Shown one piece after another: positions 17,495 through 26,681 of a DNA stretch of 64,000 bases. The stretch is from Companilactobacillus sp. RD055328 (GTDB lineage: Bacteria > Bacillota > Bacilli > Lactobacillales > Lactobacillaceae). Positions within the stretch are counted from its first letter, which is position 1; each line of letters opens with the position of its first letter. The stretch spans positions 372,001-436,000 of the forward strand of contig NZ_BQUT01000005.1 in NCBI RefSeq assembly GCF_022835675.1, given 5' to 3'. A program made the translations under genes and the position numbers. A model generated the notes under the pieces. The model did no database searches and was not told the origin of the DNA. It saw only the letters and a list, made by a program, of their open reading frames with translations.

Positions 17495-20287
17495 TTATTC
17501 AAGTCCTTCCGCAACTGCTTCTGGATAGTTATCACGCACAATCTTTGCGCAGCGAGCACAAAGTTCTGGTAAATCACTATCACTTCCAACATCTGTCTTA
17601 GTCATGCGACATCTCTTACATACATCACCATCTGCTTGTTCTACTAATACTTTTACTTCTTTATAAGTATCAGCATCATCTGTTGCTTCTGATAATTCTT
17701 TCAATTCAAAACCAGAAACAATTAATAACTGTTCAAGATCACTATCAAGATTTTGTAACAATGATTGGATATTTGAATCAGCATAAATTGTAACTTTTGC
17801 TTCCATTGATTTACCAATCAATTTGGCATTTCTTGCTTCTTCTAGTGATTTTAAGACATTATCTCTAATAGCTAAAAATTCACTCCAGTTATTTAATAAT
17901 TCAGAATTATTAATTTCAACCTTAACTGGCATTTCTGATAATTGAATATATTCTTCATTCTCTTTAGTAAACTTCCAAATTTGTTCCATAGTAAATGGCA
18001 AGATTGGAGTTAGAACTTTAGATATTTTGACAACTGCATCATACATAACCGTTTGCATACAACGACGTGCATGACTATCAACACTTTCGATATAAACTAC
18101 GTCCTTAGCAAAGTCTAAGTAGAATGCAGACATATCATTTGTAATGAATGCCATAACTTCTTTATATACCGATGAGAAGTCATTGTTTTCATAATGATCT
18201 AGCACATTATTGATTAACATATCTAATTTAACAGACACATATTGATCAACTTGTCGTAAATCATCATAAGCAACACTATTAGTTTTTGGATCAAAATCAT
18301 CCGTATTAGCTAACATAAATCTCAACGTATTTCTGATTTTACGGTAGATATCTGAAACTTGCTTGAATGAATCAACGCTCACTGGAACATCAGAGCTAGT
18401 ATCAACTGATGCAACCCATAAACGGATAATTTCAGCTCCAAATTGTTTTTCAATATCACTTGGTAAAATTGTATTTCCCAATGATTTACTCATCTTATGT
18501 CCGTTTTTATCAAGAGTGAATCCTTGTGAAAGGATACTCTTAAATGGTGCTTGTCCATTAACGGCAACTGATGTAATCAAACTAGAATTGAACCAGCCAC
18601 GATACTGATCAGAACCTTCAAGAATTAGGTCAGCTGGAAAGCCAAGATTAGGGCGTGCTTTCATTACACCACGATGTGATGACCCTGAATCGAACCAAAC
18701 ATCCATAATATCAGTTTCTTTAGTAAATTGACCATTTGGACTTCCTGGATGTGTAAATCCTTCGGGTAGAAGATCTTTGGCGTCTTTTTCTAACCAAATA
18801 TTTGAACCAAATTCACCAAATAAATCAGCAACATGATTAATTGTTTCAGAAGTCATTATTGGAGTGCCGTCTTCAGCATAGAAAATTGGTAATGGAACAC
18901 CCCAGGCACGTTGTCTAGAAATAACCCAATCACCACGATCTTTAATCATATTGTAAAGACGTTGTTGTCCCCAATCAGGAGTGAAATTAATCTTATTGAT
19001 TTCATCAAGAATGTCTTGTCTGAATGGATCAATTGAAGCAAACCATTGTGGTGTTGCTCTAAATATAACTGGCTTTTTAGTACGCCAATCATGAGGATAA
19101 CTATGAGTGAAGAATGATAATTTAAGTAATGCACCTTTTTCTTTCAATAATTCAGTAACTGGCTTATTAACATCATCGTAGTACATACCTTCAAAACCAG
19201 GAGCTTCATCAGTCATATTACCATGTCCATCAACTGGTGAAAGAATCGGCAAGTCATATTTTGATCCAGCATTAAAGTCATCTGTACCATGGCCAGGGGC
19301 TGTATGAACAAGACCTGTACCATCGTCTAATGTAACATGATTACCTAAAATAACTAATGAATCACGATCATAGAAAGGATGTTGTGCTGTCATCATTTCT
19401 AATTCTGAACCCTTGATAACTTTAAGGACTTTAACATCCTTGAATTCTAGAGTTTCTGCAACTTCATTTAGTCGTTGGCTTGCTACGACATATTTCTTAC
19501 CATCGGCTTCAATTAATGAGTATTCGAATCTCGGATTAACTGCAATAGCAACGTTAGCTGGCAATGTCCAAGGCGTTGTTGTCCAAATAATAAATGATGT
19601 ATCGTTATCTAATAAATCTTTGCCATCTTTCACTTTAAATGCGACAAATAAAGAAGGTGACTTAACATCTTTATATTCAATTTCTGCTTCAGCCAAAGTT
19701 GATTCTGAAGATGGTGACCAGTAAACAGGTTTTTTACCACGGTAAACAAAACCTTTTTCTACCATTTCGCCGAACATCTTAACTTCTTCTTTTTCAAATT
19801 CTGGTTGAAGTGTAATGTATGGATTATCCCAGTCAGCTGAAATACCAAGGCGTTTGAAATCTTCACGTTGTTTATCAACTTCACCCATAGCGTAATCAAA
19901 GCAAAGTTTACGATATTCAGATAACGTCATTTCTTTTCGTTTGATACCTTTTTTGGCTAATTGTTGTTCAATAGGAAGTCCATGTGTATCCCACCCAGGA
20001 ACAAATGGTGCACGGAAACCATTCATTGATTTATAACGAACAATTATATCCTTTGAAATCTTATTTAATGCGTGACCCATATGAATGTTTCCATTAGCAA
20101 ATGGTGGTCCATCATGTAAATAAAAAGAAGGTTTGCCTTCATTTAAAACTTGGCGTTTGTTATAAAGATCGTTATCTTCCCAATCTTTTGCCCATTGTCC
20201 TTCCATGTTTGGCAAGTTTCCACGCATTGGAAATTCTGTATTACCTAAGTTAAGAGTTTCTTTTGTTTTCAACTTTATTTCCTCCAT
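17495..20287 (-). CDS. ileS: Isoleucyl-tRNA synthetase
   Basis: This class I synthetase charges tRNA-Ile. HMGH (in [16 protein letters not shown], residues about 60-75) is the HIGH motif and KMSKS appears as [10 protein letters not shown] near residue 600. The CP1 editing domain lies between them, with the [11 protein letters not shown] segment. The C-terminal zinc site CKRC and CARC is complete, marking the bacterial type. At 930 residues it is full length. It is transcribed from its own promoter through an Ile T-box leader at 20316-20520. A cold-shock-like gene follows after one base. Confidence 0.98.
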   Translation of the reverse strand: MEEIKLKTKETLNLGNTEFPMRGNLPNMEGQWAKDWEDNDLYNKRQVLNEGKPSFYLHDGPPFANGNIHMGHALNKISKDIIVRYKSMNGFRAPFVPGWDTHGLPIEQQLAKKGIKRKEMTLSEYRKLCFDYAMGEVDKQREDFKRLGISADWDNPYITLQPEFEKEEVKMFGEMVEKGFVYRGKKPVYWSPSSESTLAEAEIEYKDVKSPSLFVAFKVKDGKDLLDNDTSFIIWTTTPWTLPANVAIAVNPRFEYSLIEADGKKYVVASQRLNEVAETLEFKDVKVLKVIKGSELEMMTAQHPFYDRDSLVILGNHVTLDDGTGLVHTAPGHGTDDFNAGSKYDLPILSPVDGHGNMTDEAPGFEGMYYDDVNKPVTELLKEKGALLKLSFFTHSYPHDWRTKKPVIFRATPQWFASIDPFRQDILDEINKINFTPDWGQQRLYNMIKDRGDWVISRQRAWGVPLPIFYAEDGTPIMTSETINHVADLFGEFGSNIWLEKDAKDLLPEGFTHPGSPNGQFTKETDIMDVWFDSGSSHRGVMKARPNLGFPADLILEGSDQYRGWFNSSLITSVAVNGQAPFKSILSQGFTLDKNGHKMSKSLGNTILPSDIEKQFGAEIIRLWVASVDTSSDVPVSVDSFKQVSDIYRKIRNTLRFMLANTDDFDPKTNSVAYDDLRQVDQYVSVKLDMLINNVLDHYENNDFSSVYKEVMAFITNDMSAFYLDFAKDVVYIESVDSHARRCMQTVMYDAVVKISKVLTPILPFTMEQIWKFTKENEEYIQLSEMPVKVEINNSELLNNWSEFLAIRDNVLKSLEEARNAKLIGKSMEAKVTIYADSNIQSLLQNLDSDLEQLLIVSGFELKELSEATDDADTYKEVKVLVEQADGDVCKRCRMTKTDVGSDSDLPELCARCAKIVRDNYPEAVAEGLE

Positions 20288-20315
20288 TATTAAAGTAAAT
20301 AATTATATAGATTAA

Positions 20316-20520
20316 AATAAAAAATCCCTGCCACTAATATTAATTAGTAACAGGGACGACAGTATCGCGGTACCACCCATATTCGCATCATTAAGATGCC
20401 TCTATCTAACTTATTCAATTAATTATAAAAAGTGATATAACCAAATCAGAGAATTATCAACCTTACACCAATCGTTGACTCGCTTAAAATGTTAACTTAG
20501 TTACTTGTCTTTTTAATTAC
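20316..20520 (-). promoter_or_regulatory. T-box leader of ileS
   Basis: The minus strand carries the conserved T-box GGTGGTACCGCGA (20366-20378). Next comes a terminator whose stem pairs CCCTG with CAGGG (about 20325-20355), then a T-run. Uncharged tRNA binding to the upstream stem I and to the T-box bulge would favour the antiterminator. Isoleucine specificity is inferred from the downstream gene; I did not resolve the specifier codon by eye. Confidence 0.93.
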
Positions 20521-20526
20521 TTTGTT

Positions 20527-20555
20527 ATTATAGTCGAAATTTGACGTTTAATCTA
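20527..20555 (-). promoter_or_regulatory. Promoter of ileS
   Basis: On the minus strand a perfect TATAAT (20527-20532) follows TAGATT (20550-20555) with 17 bases between. Transcription would begin near 20520, at the start of the T-box leader. A 7-bp inverted repeat (AGTCGAA at 20532-20538, TTCGACT at 20557-20563) brackets the spacer and -35. Confidence 0.65.
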
Positions 20556-20573
20556 CTTCGACTCACAATTTTA

Positions 20574-21347
20574 TTATTTTCTAATGACATTAACACTCAT
20601 TTTCCACTTAGAATTTTGTGTCTGTCCGAATATTTCAGTGATTCTAACACGTCCATATCCACGAACACTAATAGTGTCATTCATTGAAACGAAATGATCG
20701 ATTTTATTAGTTTTAACCCAGTTAATCGTGACTTTACCACGTGTGATAAAATCCTTAGCATTTTGTCTTGAAACATTATATACCGTAGAAATAATTGCAT
20801 CTAATCTAAAAGAACGAACCGTAATCGTTTCATTATCTGAATCATCTCTAGGTAATAGTAATTTATTCTTCTCTATAGCTGATAAATGTACGGTATTATT
20901 GCCAATCTTTTGCAGATTATTAATGACAAAATCTCTCATTGATTCTTTAACTAGGAATTGCCATTGTTTACCATCAGTAATAATATCGCCAAAAAAGTCG
21001 CGATCAATTCCCAAATGGACTAATGCTCCTAATATTTGTGAATGTTTCAATTGAATAAATTTACTATTAAATCGAATCTCTATTATAGATAATTCAAAAT
21101 CGTTATTATCCAATTGATAGTAATCAGGTGCAATAATTATTCGTTTACGTTCACTACCATAATATCCGCCTTCATAAAAAACTTGAATATCAGGATATCG
21201 ATTAGCGATATTTTCAACTATATATTGTTCTCTCATATTAAAAAAATCAGTGAGCTCGAGGTAATTATTCTTCTCAACTCGCTGAAATATTTCTTCTATA
21301 CGTTGAACAAAATGAGTTTCTTCAGACCTAAAAAAATCCGAACTCAT
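20574..21347 (-). CDS. ylmH: YlmH, S4-domain RNA-binding protein of the division cluster
   Basis: YlmH is linked to the division cluster in Gram-positive bacteria and has been reported to bind ribosomes and clear obstructed peptidyl-tRNA complexes. The 257 residues comprise an N-terminal domain of the YlmH type and a C-terminal S4 RNA-binding domain (about residues 180-240, with NVSRQNAKDFITRGKVTINW). It overlaps yggT by four bases (ATGA). It is the last gene of the cluster here. The next gene downstream is ileS, not divIVA, which occupies this place in many relatives. Confidence 0.93.
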   Translation of the reverse strand: MSSDFFRSEETHFVQRIEEIFQRVEKNNYLELTDFFNMREQYIVENIANRYPDIQVFYEGGYYGSERKRIIIAPDYYQLDNNDFELSIIEIRFNSKFIQLKHSQILGALVHLGIDRDFFGDIITDGKQWQFLVKESMRDFVINNLQKIGNNTVHLSAIEKNKLLLPRDDSDNETITVRSFRLDAIISTVYNVSRQNAKDFITRGKVTINWVKTNKIDHFVSMNDTISVRGYGRVRITEIFGQTQNSKWKMSVNVIRK

Positions 21348-21610
21348 AATAGTACCATTAAAATAATTTTATTCAGTCCTTCAAGCAACAGAATAGCAAT
21401 TAATGGACCGAATCCAATTCCCATAATAGGTGGAACAAATCTATCAATAACATTTAGAAAAGGTGCCACTAATTTCGTAATTAGCTGACCGAATTTAGAC
21501 TGATATGCTCCTGGAAACCATGATAGTAAAGCATAAATAAGGATTATGGTTTCGTATGCACTAATCAATCTAGTGATAATGTATGGCAAACCAATTATTA
21601 TATTATTCAA
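21344..21610 (-). CDS. yggT: YggT family membrane protein
   Basis: This 88-residue protein has two hydrophobic helices, one near residues 14-32 and one near 68-87, joined by the conserved FGQLITKLVAPFLNVIDRFVPP segment typical of the YggT (YlmG) family. These proteins lie in the membrane and affect septum placement or chloroplast nucleoid organisation in other organisms, but their biochemistry is not settled. It sits between sepF and ylmH, the standard order, and overlaps ylmH by four bases. Confidence 0.92.
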   Translation of the reverse strand: MNNIIIGLPYIITRLISAYETIILIYALLSWFPGAYQSKFGQLITKLVAPFLNVIDRFVPPIMGIGFGPLIAILLLEGLNKIILMVLL

Positions 21611-21629
21611 TTGAATTTAGTATCCTTTA

Positions 21630-22022
21630 TTAAATTTCAGATTTTTGAATTATTGAACTACCATCAACTTCAAACTTTTGTGGTGTACATAAGAAAATAT
21701 TCTCACCAACATTTTTAATTTCACCATTAATAGCAAAAACAGTTCCGGCAAGAAAATCAACAATTCTCTTAGCTTGAGTATCATCAATTTTACTAAAATT
21801 AACAATAACAGCTTTATTTCCAAGAATTTGTTGTGCAATATCCTTGGCATCAGCATAAGCAACTGGTTCTGAAATAACAATTTTACTTGTTTTTCTAGCA
21901 TTATTAGCTGACGACATTGGTACTACCTTTTCATCATTATATGTTTCATTTTGTACTTCTTCGTTATTTTCAAAATCTTCATCACCCATACCGAAGAAAT
22001 TACTCAATTTGTCAAATGCCAT
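21630..22022 (-). CDS. sepF: Cell division protein SepF
   Basis: SepF bundles FtsZ polymers and anchors them to the membrane. The 130-residue protein has an N-terminal amphipathic start (MAFDKLSNFFGMG), an acidic flexible linker (about residues 15-45) and the folded SepF domain. That domain contains SEPVAYADAKDIAQQI, GNKAVIVNF and the RIVDFLAGTVFAINGEI segment. It is full length and lies 14 bases after ftsZ. The N-terminal helix fits direct membrane attachment, as known for B. subtilis SepF. Confidence 0.96.
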   Translation of the reverse strand: MAFDKLSNFFGMGDEDFENNEEVQNETYNDEKVVPMSSANNARKTSKIVISEPVAYADAKDIAQQILGNKAVIVNFSKIDDTQAKRIVDFLAGTVFAINGEIKNVGENIFLCTPQKFEVDGSSIIQKSEI

Positions 22023-22036
22023 ATTAATTCCCCTTT

Positions 22037-23305
22037 TTACTCTGGACGTCTACGTTTAAAGAATGGAGGCATTGAATCGTCACCATCTTTAATATCATCG
22101 ATGTCTGAACTATCTGTAAATAAGTCAAATTCAGGAGCATCTTTTTTATTTTCTGCTGGTTCTGAAATAACTTCGGAACTATTAGGTAAAGAACTAGTTG
22201 GTTCTGAACTTGGAATATCATTCCAAACATCTAATGGATTGTAATTTTCTTCTGGAGTTTGTGTTTTTTCTTCAACAGTTGTTGATGTTGCGGCTGCTGT
22301 TCTTTCACCAAAAGCTCTTTCAGATGGACGGTTATTATTTGCAGGAGCAGATTTATCAATACCTGTAGCAATAACAGAAACTTTCACTTCATCACCAAGT
22401 GTTTCGTCTATAGAAGTACCAAAGATAACATTGATATCACTTCCAGCAGCATCTTGAACGATACCTGCAGCTTCTTGAGCCTCAAATAGTGAAAGGTCTG
22501 AACCACCAGTAAGGTTAATTAATACTTGTTCAGCACCATCAATTGATACTTCAAGTAATGGAGAAGAAATAGCAGCATTAGTTGCTTTTTGGACACGGTC
22601 TTCACCGCTGGCTTGGCCGATACCCATTAATGCAGCACCTTGTTCAGCCATTATTGTTTTAACATCGGCGAAATCGACGTTAACAACACCAGCTGATGTA
22701 ATAAGATCAGAGATACCTTGGACACCTTGTCTTAAAACATCATCGGCAAATTGGAATGCTTCATCAATAGGTGTACGTTTATCAACAATTTCTAACAACT
22801 TGTTATTAGCAATTAGAATCAATGAATCAACATTTTCTTTCAAACGATTAATACCATCAGTAGCATTGCGGTCTTTTCTTTGGCCTTCAAACATAAATGG
22901 TTTTGTAACTACACCTACTGTCAAAGCTCCGCTATCTTTAGCAATTCTAGCTACCACTGGGGCTGCACCGGTACCGGTACCACCACCCATTCCGGCAGTA
23001 ACAAAAATCATATCAGCCCCTTGTAAGGCTTCTTGAATTTCTTGTTCACTTTCTTCAGCGGCCTTTTCACCTACTTCTGGATTAGCTCCAGCACCAAGTC
23101 CACGAGTTAGTTTAGGTCCGATTTGAATTTTTCTTTCAGCAGCTGATGCTTCAAGAGCTTGTACATCTGTATTAGCAACAATGAACTCAACTCCTGAAAT
23201 TCCAGCTTTAATCATTCTATTAACGGCATTTCCACCACCGCCACCAACACCTATTACTTTAATTACAGCAGAAGTATTGTTGTTTGAATCTAATGAATAT
23301 TCCAT
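22037..23305 (-). CDS. ftsZ: Cell division protein FtsZ
   Basis: FtsZ is the tubulin-like GTPase that forms the division ring. The tubulin signature [10 protein letters not shown] is at about residues 107-116, the N-terminal nucleotide loop [13 protein letters not shown] at about 20-32, and the T7 catalytic loop [11 protein letters not shown] further on. After the globular core comes a linker of roughly 100 residues rich in Ser, Asn and Glu. It ends in the conserved peptide PPFFKRRR, which contacts FtsA and SepF. It is full length at 422 residues and lies between ftsA (36 bases upstream) and sepF. Confidence 0.98.
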   Translation of the reverse strand: MEYSLDSNNNTSAVIKVIGVGGGGGNAVNRMIKAGISGVEFIVANTDVQALEASAAERKIQIGPKLTRGLGAGANPEVGEKAAEESEQEIQEALQGADMIFVTAGMGGGTGTGAAPVVARIAKDSGALTVGVVTKPFMFEGQRKDRNATDGINRLKENVDSLILIANNKLLEIVDKRTPIDEAFQFADDVLRQGVQGISDLITSAGVVNVDFADVKTIMAEQGAALMGIGQASGEDRVQKATNAAISSPLLEVSIDGAEQVLINLTGGSDLSLFEAQEAAGIVQDAAGSDINVIFGTSIDETLGDEVKVSVIATGIDKSAPANNNRPSERAFGERTAAATSTTVEEKTQTPEENYNPLDVWNDIPSSEPTSSLPNSSEVISEPAENKKDAPEFDLFTDSSDIDDIKDGDDSMPPFFKRRRPE

Positions 23306-23341
23306 GTCAATGTCTCTCCTAATCCGATTTGCTTATTATGC

Positions 23342-24727
23342 TTAATCAAAAAACCTATTCCAGAAACTTTTAGCGGTTTCACCAGCATTTTTGGCTTTAC
23401 TTTTCGTTGACTGTCTTTGTTCTATCTCTTCTTGTTCATCATTTTCATAATTAGTTGAATCTGTTTCTTCAACTGTTCTAGTTGCATCATTCTTACGAGA
23501 AAATCTATCCATGAATCCTCTGTTTTCATATTCAGAGTTATCACTAGGTTGTTCTTTTTTCTCATTTCCTAAAACAACATCGTTAGCAATGCGTTCAACG
23601 TCTGACAGCATAGCTGCGTAATATACCAAACTGAGTCCTAATGAAAACGATGGGTAACGCATGCCCATTTGTTCAGGCGTAAATACTTTAGTTTGAACGC
23701 CAAATATTCTCTTAGCTAAAGATTCAACTCCTGGCGTTGCGGCAACTCCACCTGTGATAATGACCCCACCAGGTAAATCCAGAGCATTTTTTTCATCAAG
23801 TTTTTCTTTTAAGCGATTAAATACTTGTTCAACACGAGCTTCAATTATTTGCGATAAATACTCAAATGTAATTGTTTCTGGTTCAGCTTTTCCAACAACT
23901 TCAGCTTGGAAACTCTCAAGAGTTGATACGTCTTTTGAATCTGCATTACCATAATAAATTTTATAATGACTAGCATTTTCAACAGTGGTATTTAAAACAA
24001 CAGATATATCATGAGTTATATGGTTTCCACCTTCATAATCAACGTCTACCATTTTCAAATTCTTATCGTGGATTACTGATGCAGATGTCTGTCCCGCGCC
24101 CATATCAATAATTACTGAGCCAAAGTTGCGTTCACCTTCACTTAGTACAAGATCACTTAATGCGATTGGTGAAACAACTTCATGAGAAATGTTTAATCCG
24201 GCTTTTTTAATAGCCATTTGTGCATTATGAACAATGTTTTTAGGAGCAGTATAGATAATACCGTTCATTTCTAAACGTACTCCAATCATGCCCCGTGGAT
24301 CACGAATGTTACTAAAACCATCAACATTGAATTTCAAAGGTTTTAAAGAAACAACTTCACGTTCGCCTTGTAAGTTTTGTACCATAGCTGCTGCCATGAC
24401 TTGCCTTACATCATTTTCAGTTATTTCTTTTGATTGTGTTCCCACAGCAATCATTCCTTGACAAGGAGCTATTTCTAGCATTGTTGAAGGTATATTGATG
24501 ATTACATCATTTATTTGTAAGTTAGATTGTTTTTCGGCTTTATTGATAGCTTTTTTTATCGATTCTGAGGCTTTATCAATATCCACGATGACTCCGCGGC
24601 TGACACCTTCAGATCTTTCGCTTCCGACCCCAATAACATTTACTTTTCCTGCTACTGACTCGGCAACAATAACTTTTATGGAACTAGTACCAATGTCTAA
24701 TCCCACAAAAATTTCTGAATTATTCAT
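23342..24727 (-). CDS. ftsA: Cell division protein FtsA
   Basis: FtsA is the actin-like protein that tethers FtsZ to the membrane. Actin-fold nucleotide motifs are present: GLDIGTSSIKVIV near the start, SVIIDMGAGQTSASV near residue 200, and GVIITGGVAATPGV near 325. The family 1C domain lies after the first motif. A long charged C-terminal stretch leads to the amphipathic end KSFWNRFFD, which would bind the membrane. At 461 residues it is slightly longer than usual because of this linker. The upstream gap contains an inverted repeat, and GGGGAGG precedes the ATG. Confidence 0.97.
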   Translation of the reverse strand: MNNSEIFVGLDIGTSSIKVIVAESVAGKVNVIGVGSERSEGVSRGVIVDIDKASESIKKAINKAEKQSNLQINDVIINIPSTMLEIAPCQGMIAVGTQSKEITENDVRQVMAAAMVQNLQGEREVVSLKPLKFNVDGFSNIRDPRGMIGVRLEMNGIIYTAPKNIVHNAQMAIKKAGLNISHEVVSPIALSDLVLSEGERNFGSVIIDMGAGQTSASVIHDKNLKMVDVDYEGGNHITHDISVVLNTTVENASHYKIYYGNADSKDVSTLESFQAEVVGKAEPETITFEYLSQIIEARVEQVFNRLKEKLDEKNALDLPGGVIITGGVAATPGVESLAKRIFGVQTKVFTPEQMGMRYPSFSLGLSLVYYAAMLSDVERIANDVVLGNEKKEQPSDNSEYENRGFMDRFSRKNDATRTVEETDSTNYENDEQEEIEQRQSTKSKAKNAGETAKSFWNRFFD

Positions 24728-24744
24728 AATTGCCTCCCCTTCAG

Positions 24745-24767
24745 ATATAAAGCCTAAAGCTTTATAT
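24745..24767 (-). repeat. Hairpin just upstream of ftsA
   Basis: ATATAAAGC (24745-24753) and GCTTTATAT (24759-24767) form a perfect 9-bp stem with a five-base loop, eight bases from the ftsA ribosome binding site. There is no T-run, so it is not a usual terminator. It may affect ftsA translation or mRNA processing. Confidence 0.5.
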
Positions 24768-24819
24768 ATTCCTTAAAATTCTAACATATATCCGTACTAA
24801 TTTTCAGCCTTTTTCAGCA

Positions 24820-25575
24820 TTATTTAGAAGAAAATGGATAAGAAAATGAACCGACTTCTAAATCAACAACACCTTTTTCTTTCATCTGACTTGAAATACT
24901 TGGATAATATTTCATTTTTTTGACCATTGTCTTTGTATTGACGATTACTTCATTGCCGTCATTCATATATAAACGGACTTTATTTTTATCAAGTTTTGCA
25001 GGTTCATACTTAACTTCTGAAATTGAATTTTTTATTTTCAAATCCAGCTTAGCATACTGTTTAATAGTATTATCAAGAACATCTTTATTATCAAAACCAC
25101 TATAGACCGGATAATTACCGATCGGTAATTTCAGTTTTTTAGAAACCGTTTTTCCGGTTTCCAAAATTCTATAATAATGACCATCTTTTAAAATAAATCC
25201 TACAGTTTCATACTCTTTAATTTTTATATCTAGTTTATTAAAAGAATCTATATCAAAGTTAATAGTTTTTATGGTTTGTAAATCATCTTTAACTCGTTGT
25301 TCATATGTACGTTTATGAGAAAAAACATTTAATACTGAAGTATCAGTACTAATTTTTGAAGCATTTATAACTTGTTGTTCACCCAAATCATTAATTCCTG
25401 AAACATTAATTTGAGATGTTTTTGACAGTGGCGAACCCAAATAAGCGATAAACAAAACTAATAAAACAATAGCGCCAATAATAAAATTCTTGATATTATC
25501 AACGACAAAAGCTTTGAAATCTCGCGCCTTTTTTTTCTCAGTTTTAACTGTTCTTAGCCTTTTTTCTTCACTCAT
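24820..25575 (-). CDS. divIB: Cell division protein DivIB/FtsQ
   Basis: DivIB is the bitopic septal protein that works with FtsL and DivIC to activate septal wall synthesis. The 251-residue protein has a basic cytoplasmic N-terminus (about residues 1-30), one transmembrane helix (FIIGAIVLLVLFIAYLG), and an outer POTRA domain that starts at INVSGINDLGEQQVINAS. The beta domain and a short tail follow. Its place between murG and ftsA is typical of lactobacilli. It ends 92 bases before ftsA, the largest gap within the cluster. Confidence 0.95.
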   Translation of the reverse strand: MSEEKRLRTVKTEKKKARDFKAFVVDNIKNFIIGAIVLLVLFIAYLGSPLSKTSQINVSGINDLGEQQVINASKISTDTSVLNVFSHKRTYEQRVKDDLQTIKTINFDIDSFNKLDIKIKEYETVGFILKDGHYYRILETGKTVSKKLKLPIGNYPVYSGFDNKDVLDNTIKQYAKLDLKIKNSISEVKYEPAKLDKNKVRLYMNDGNEVIVNTKTMVKKMKYYPSISSQMKEKGVVDLEVGSFSYPFSSK

Positions 25576-25589
25576 TTTTTCACCATAAA

Positions 25590-26681
25590 TTATTTAACTA
25601 ATTTCAACATCTCATCAATTAATAAATCTGCCGCATTAGGAATTCCAAGTTCTTTAGATTCTTCTTCCATATTCTTATAAACTTCAGCGTTTCCCATAAT
25701 ATTATTTATAGATTCTAATAATGATTCTTTTGTCAGGTCAGATTCTTTAATTACTGAAGCTGCACCTACTTTTTCTAGAATTTCGGCATTTTTTGTTTGA
25801 TGATCATGTGTTACATATGGACTAGGAATAAAAATTGCTGGAATTCCAAGTGCAGTAATTTCTGCAATACTTGTTGCACCAGAACGACCGACTATCAAAG
25901 ATACGTCAGGCAAAATTTCAGGCATCTCGTCTACATATGGAACAACTGAAACATTAGGATTCTTCTTTGCACTAATCTGTTTAATAACATTATCATAATG
26001 AATTTTCCCGGTTACAAACAGTACTTGATAATTAGCTTCATTAAACGATGAAATACTATCAACAACTGCAGAATTCAGTGGACGTGCACCACGACTTCCA
26101 CCAAATATCAAAACTGTCGGTTTATGTGGCACTAAGTTGAATTCTGACAACCTTTCGTTAGGCTTAATTTTAATTACTTCCTGAGCTCTGGGATTACCTG
26201 TTAATATCAATTTTGATTTCTCAGGAAACTCTGTAGCAACTTCAGCGAATGATATAGCAATTTTATCAACGAAGTGTCCCAAGAATTTATTGGTTACACC
26301 CGCAATAGAATTCTGTTCATGAATAATAGTTGGAACTTTCATTTTGTGAGCGGCATAAACAACTGCGCTAGAAACATATCCGCCAGTTCCAATTACAATA
26401 TCAGGTTTAAATTCTTTAATAATTTTTTTTGATTTAGAAATACTTGAAAAAAATAAATTAACGGTTTTAATGTTATCTAACGATAGTTTACGTTTAAATC
26501 CTTGGATTTCTACAGTAGTGAAAGGAATATTCAAATCCTTAACAATTCGACTTTCCAAGCCACTTTTAGTTCCAACGTATAAAACATCATCTAATAGATT
26601 TCGCTCTTTTAATTGATTGATTAATGCGATTGCTGGATATATATGTCCACCAGTTCCACCGCCAGATACAATTACTCTCAT
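25590..26681 (-). CDS. murG: UDP-GlcNAc:lipid I N-acetylglucosaminyltransferase MurG
   Basis: MurG adds GlcNAc to lipid I to form lipid II on the inner membrane face. The N-terminal glycine-rich motif SGGGTGGHIYPAIAL is at residues 6-20. The second glycine-rich loop is VIFGGSRGARPLN, and the UDP-GlcNAc site GRSGATSIAEI lies in the C-terminal half. At 363 residues it is a complete GT28 glycosyltransferase. The start overlaps the murD stop by four bases, so the two are translationally coupled. Confidence 0.97.
   Translation of the reverse strand: MRVIVSGGGTGGHIYPAIALINQLKERNLLDDVLYVGTKSGLESRIVKDLNIPFTTVEIQGFKRKLSLDNIKTVNLFFSSISKSKKIIKEFKPDIVIGTGGYVSSAVVYAAHKMKVPTIIHEQNSIAGVTNKFLGHFVDKIAISFAEVATEFPEKSKLILTGNPRAQEVIKIKPNERLSEFNLVPHKPTVLIFGGSRGARPLNSAVVDSISSFNEANYQVLFVTGKIHYDNVIKQISAKKNPNVSVVPYVDEMPEILPDVSLIVGRSGATSIAEITALGIPAIFIPSPYVTHDHQTKNAEILEKVGAASVIKESDLTKESLLESINNIMGNAEVYKNMEEESKELGIPNAADLLIDEMLKLVK

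Noticed and set aside
21650-21901. Leucine-rich minus-strand frame inside sepF
   Set aside because: It is a +1 shadow of sepF; leucine richness comes from the codon use of SepF.
22024-22230. 68-codon frame overlapping the end of ftsZ
   Set aside because: Out-of-frame reading of the ftsZ linker and tail, whose end PPFFKRRR is clearly the true one.
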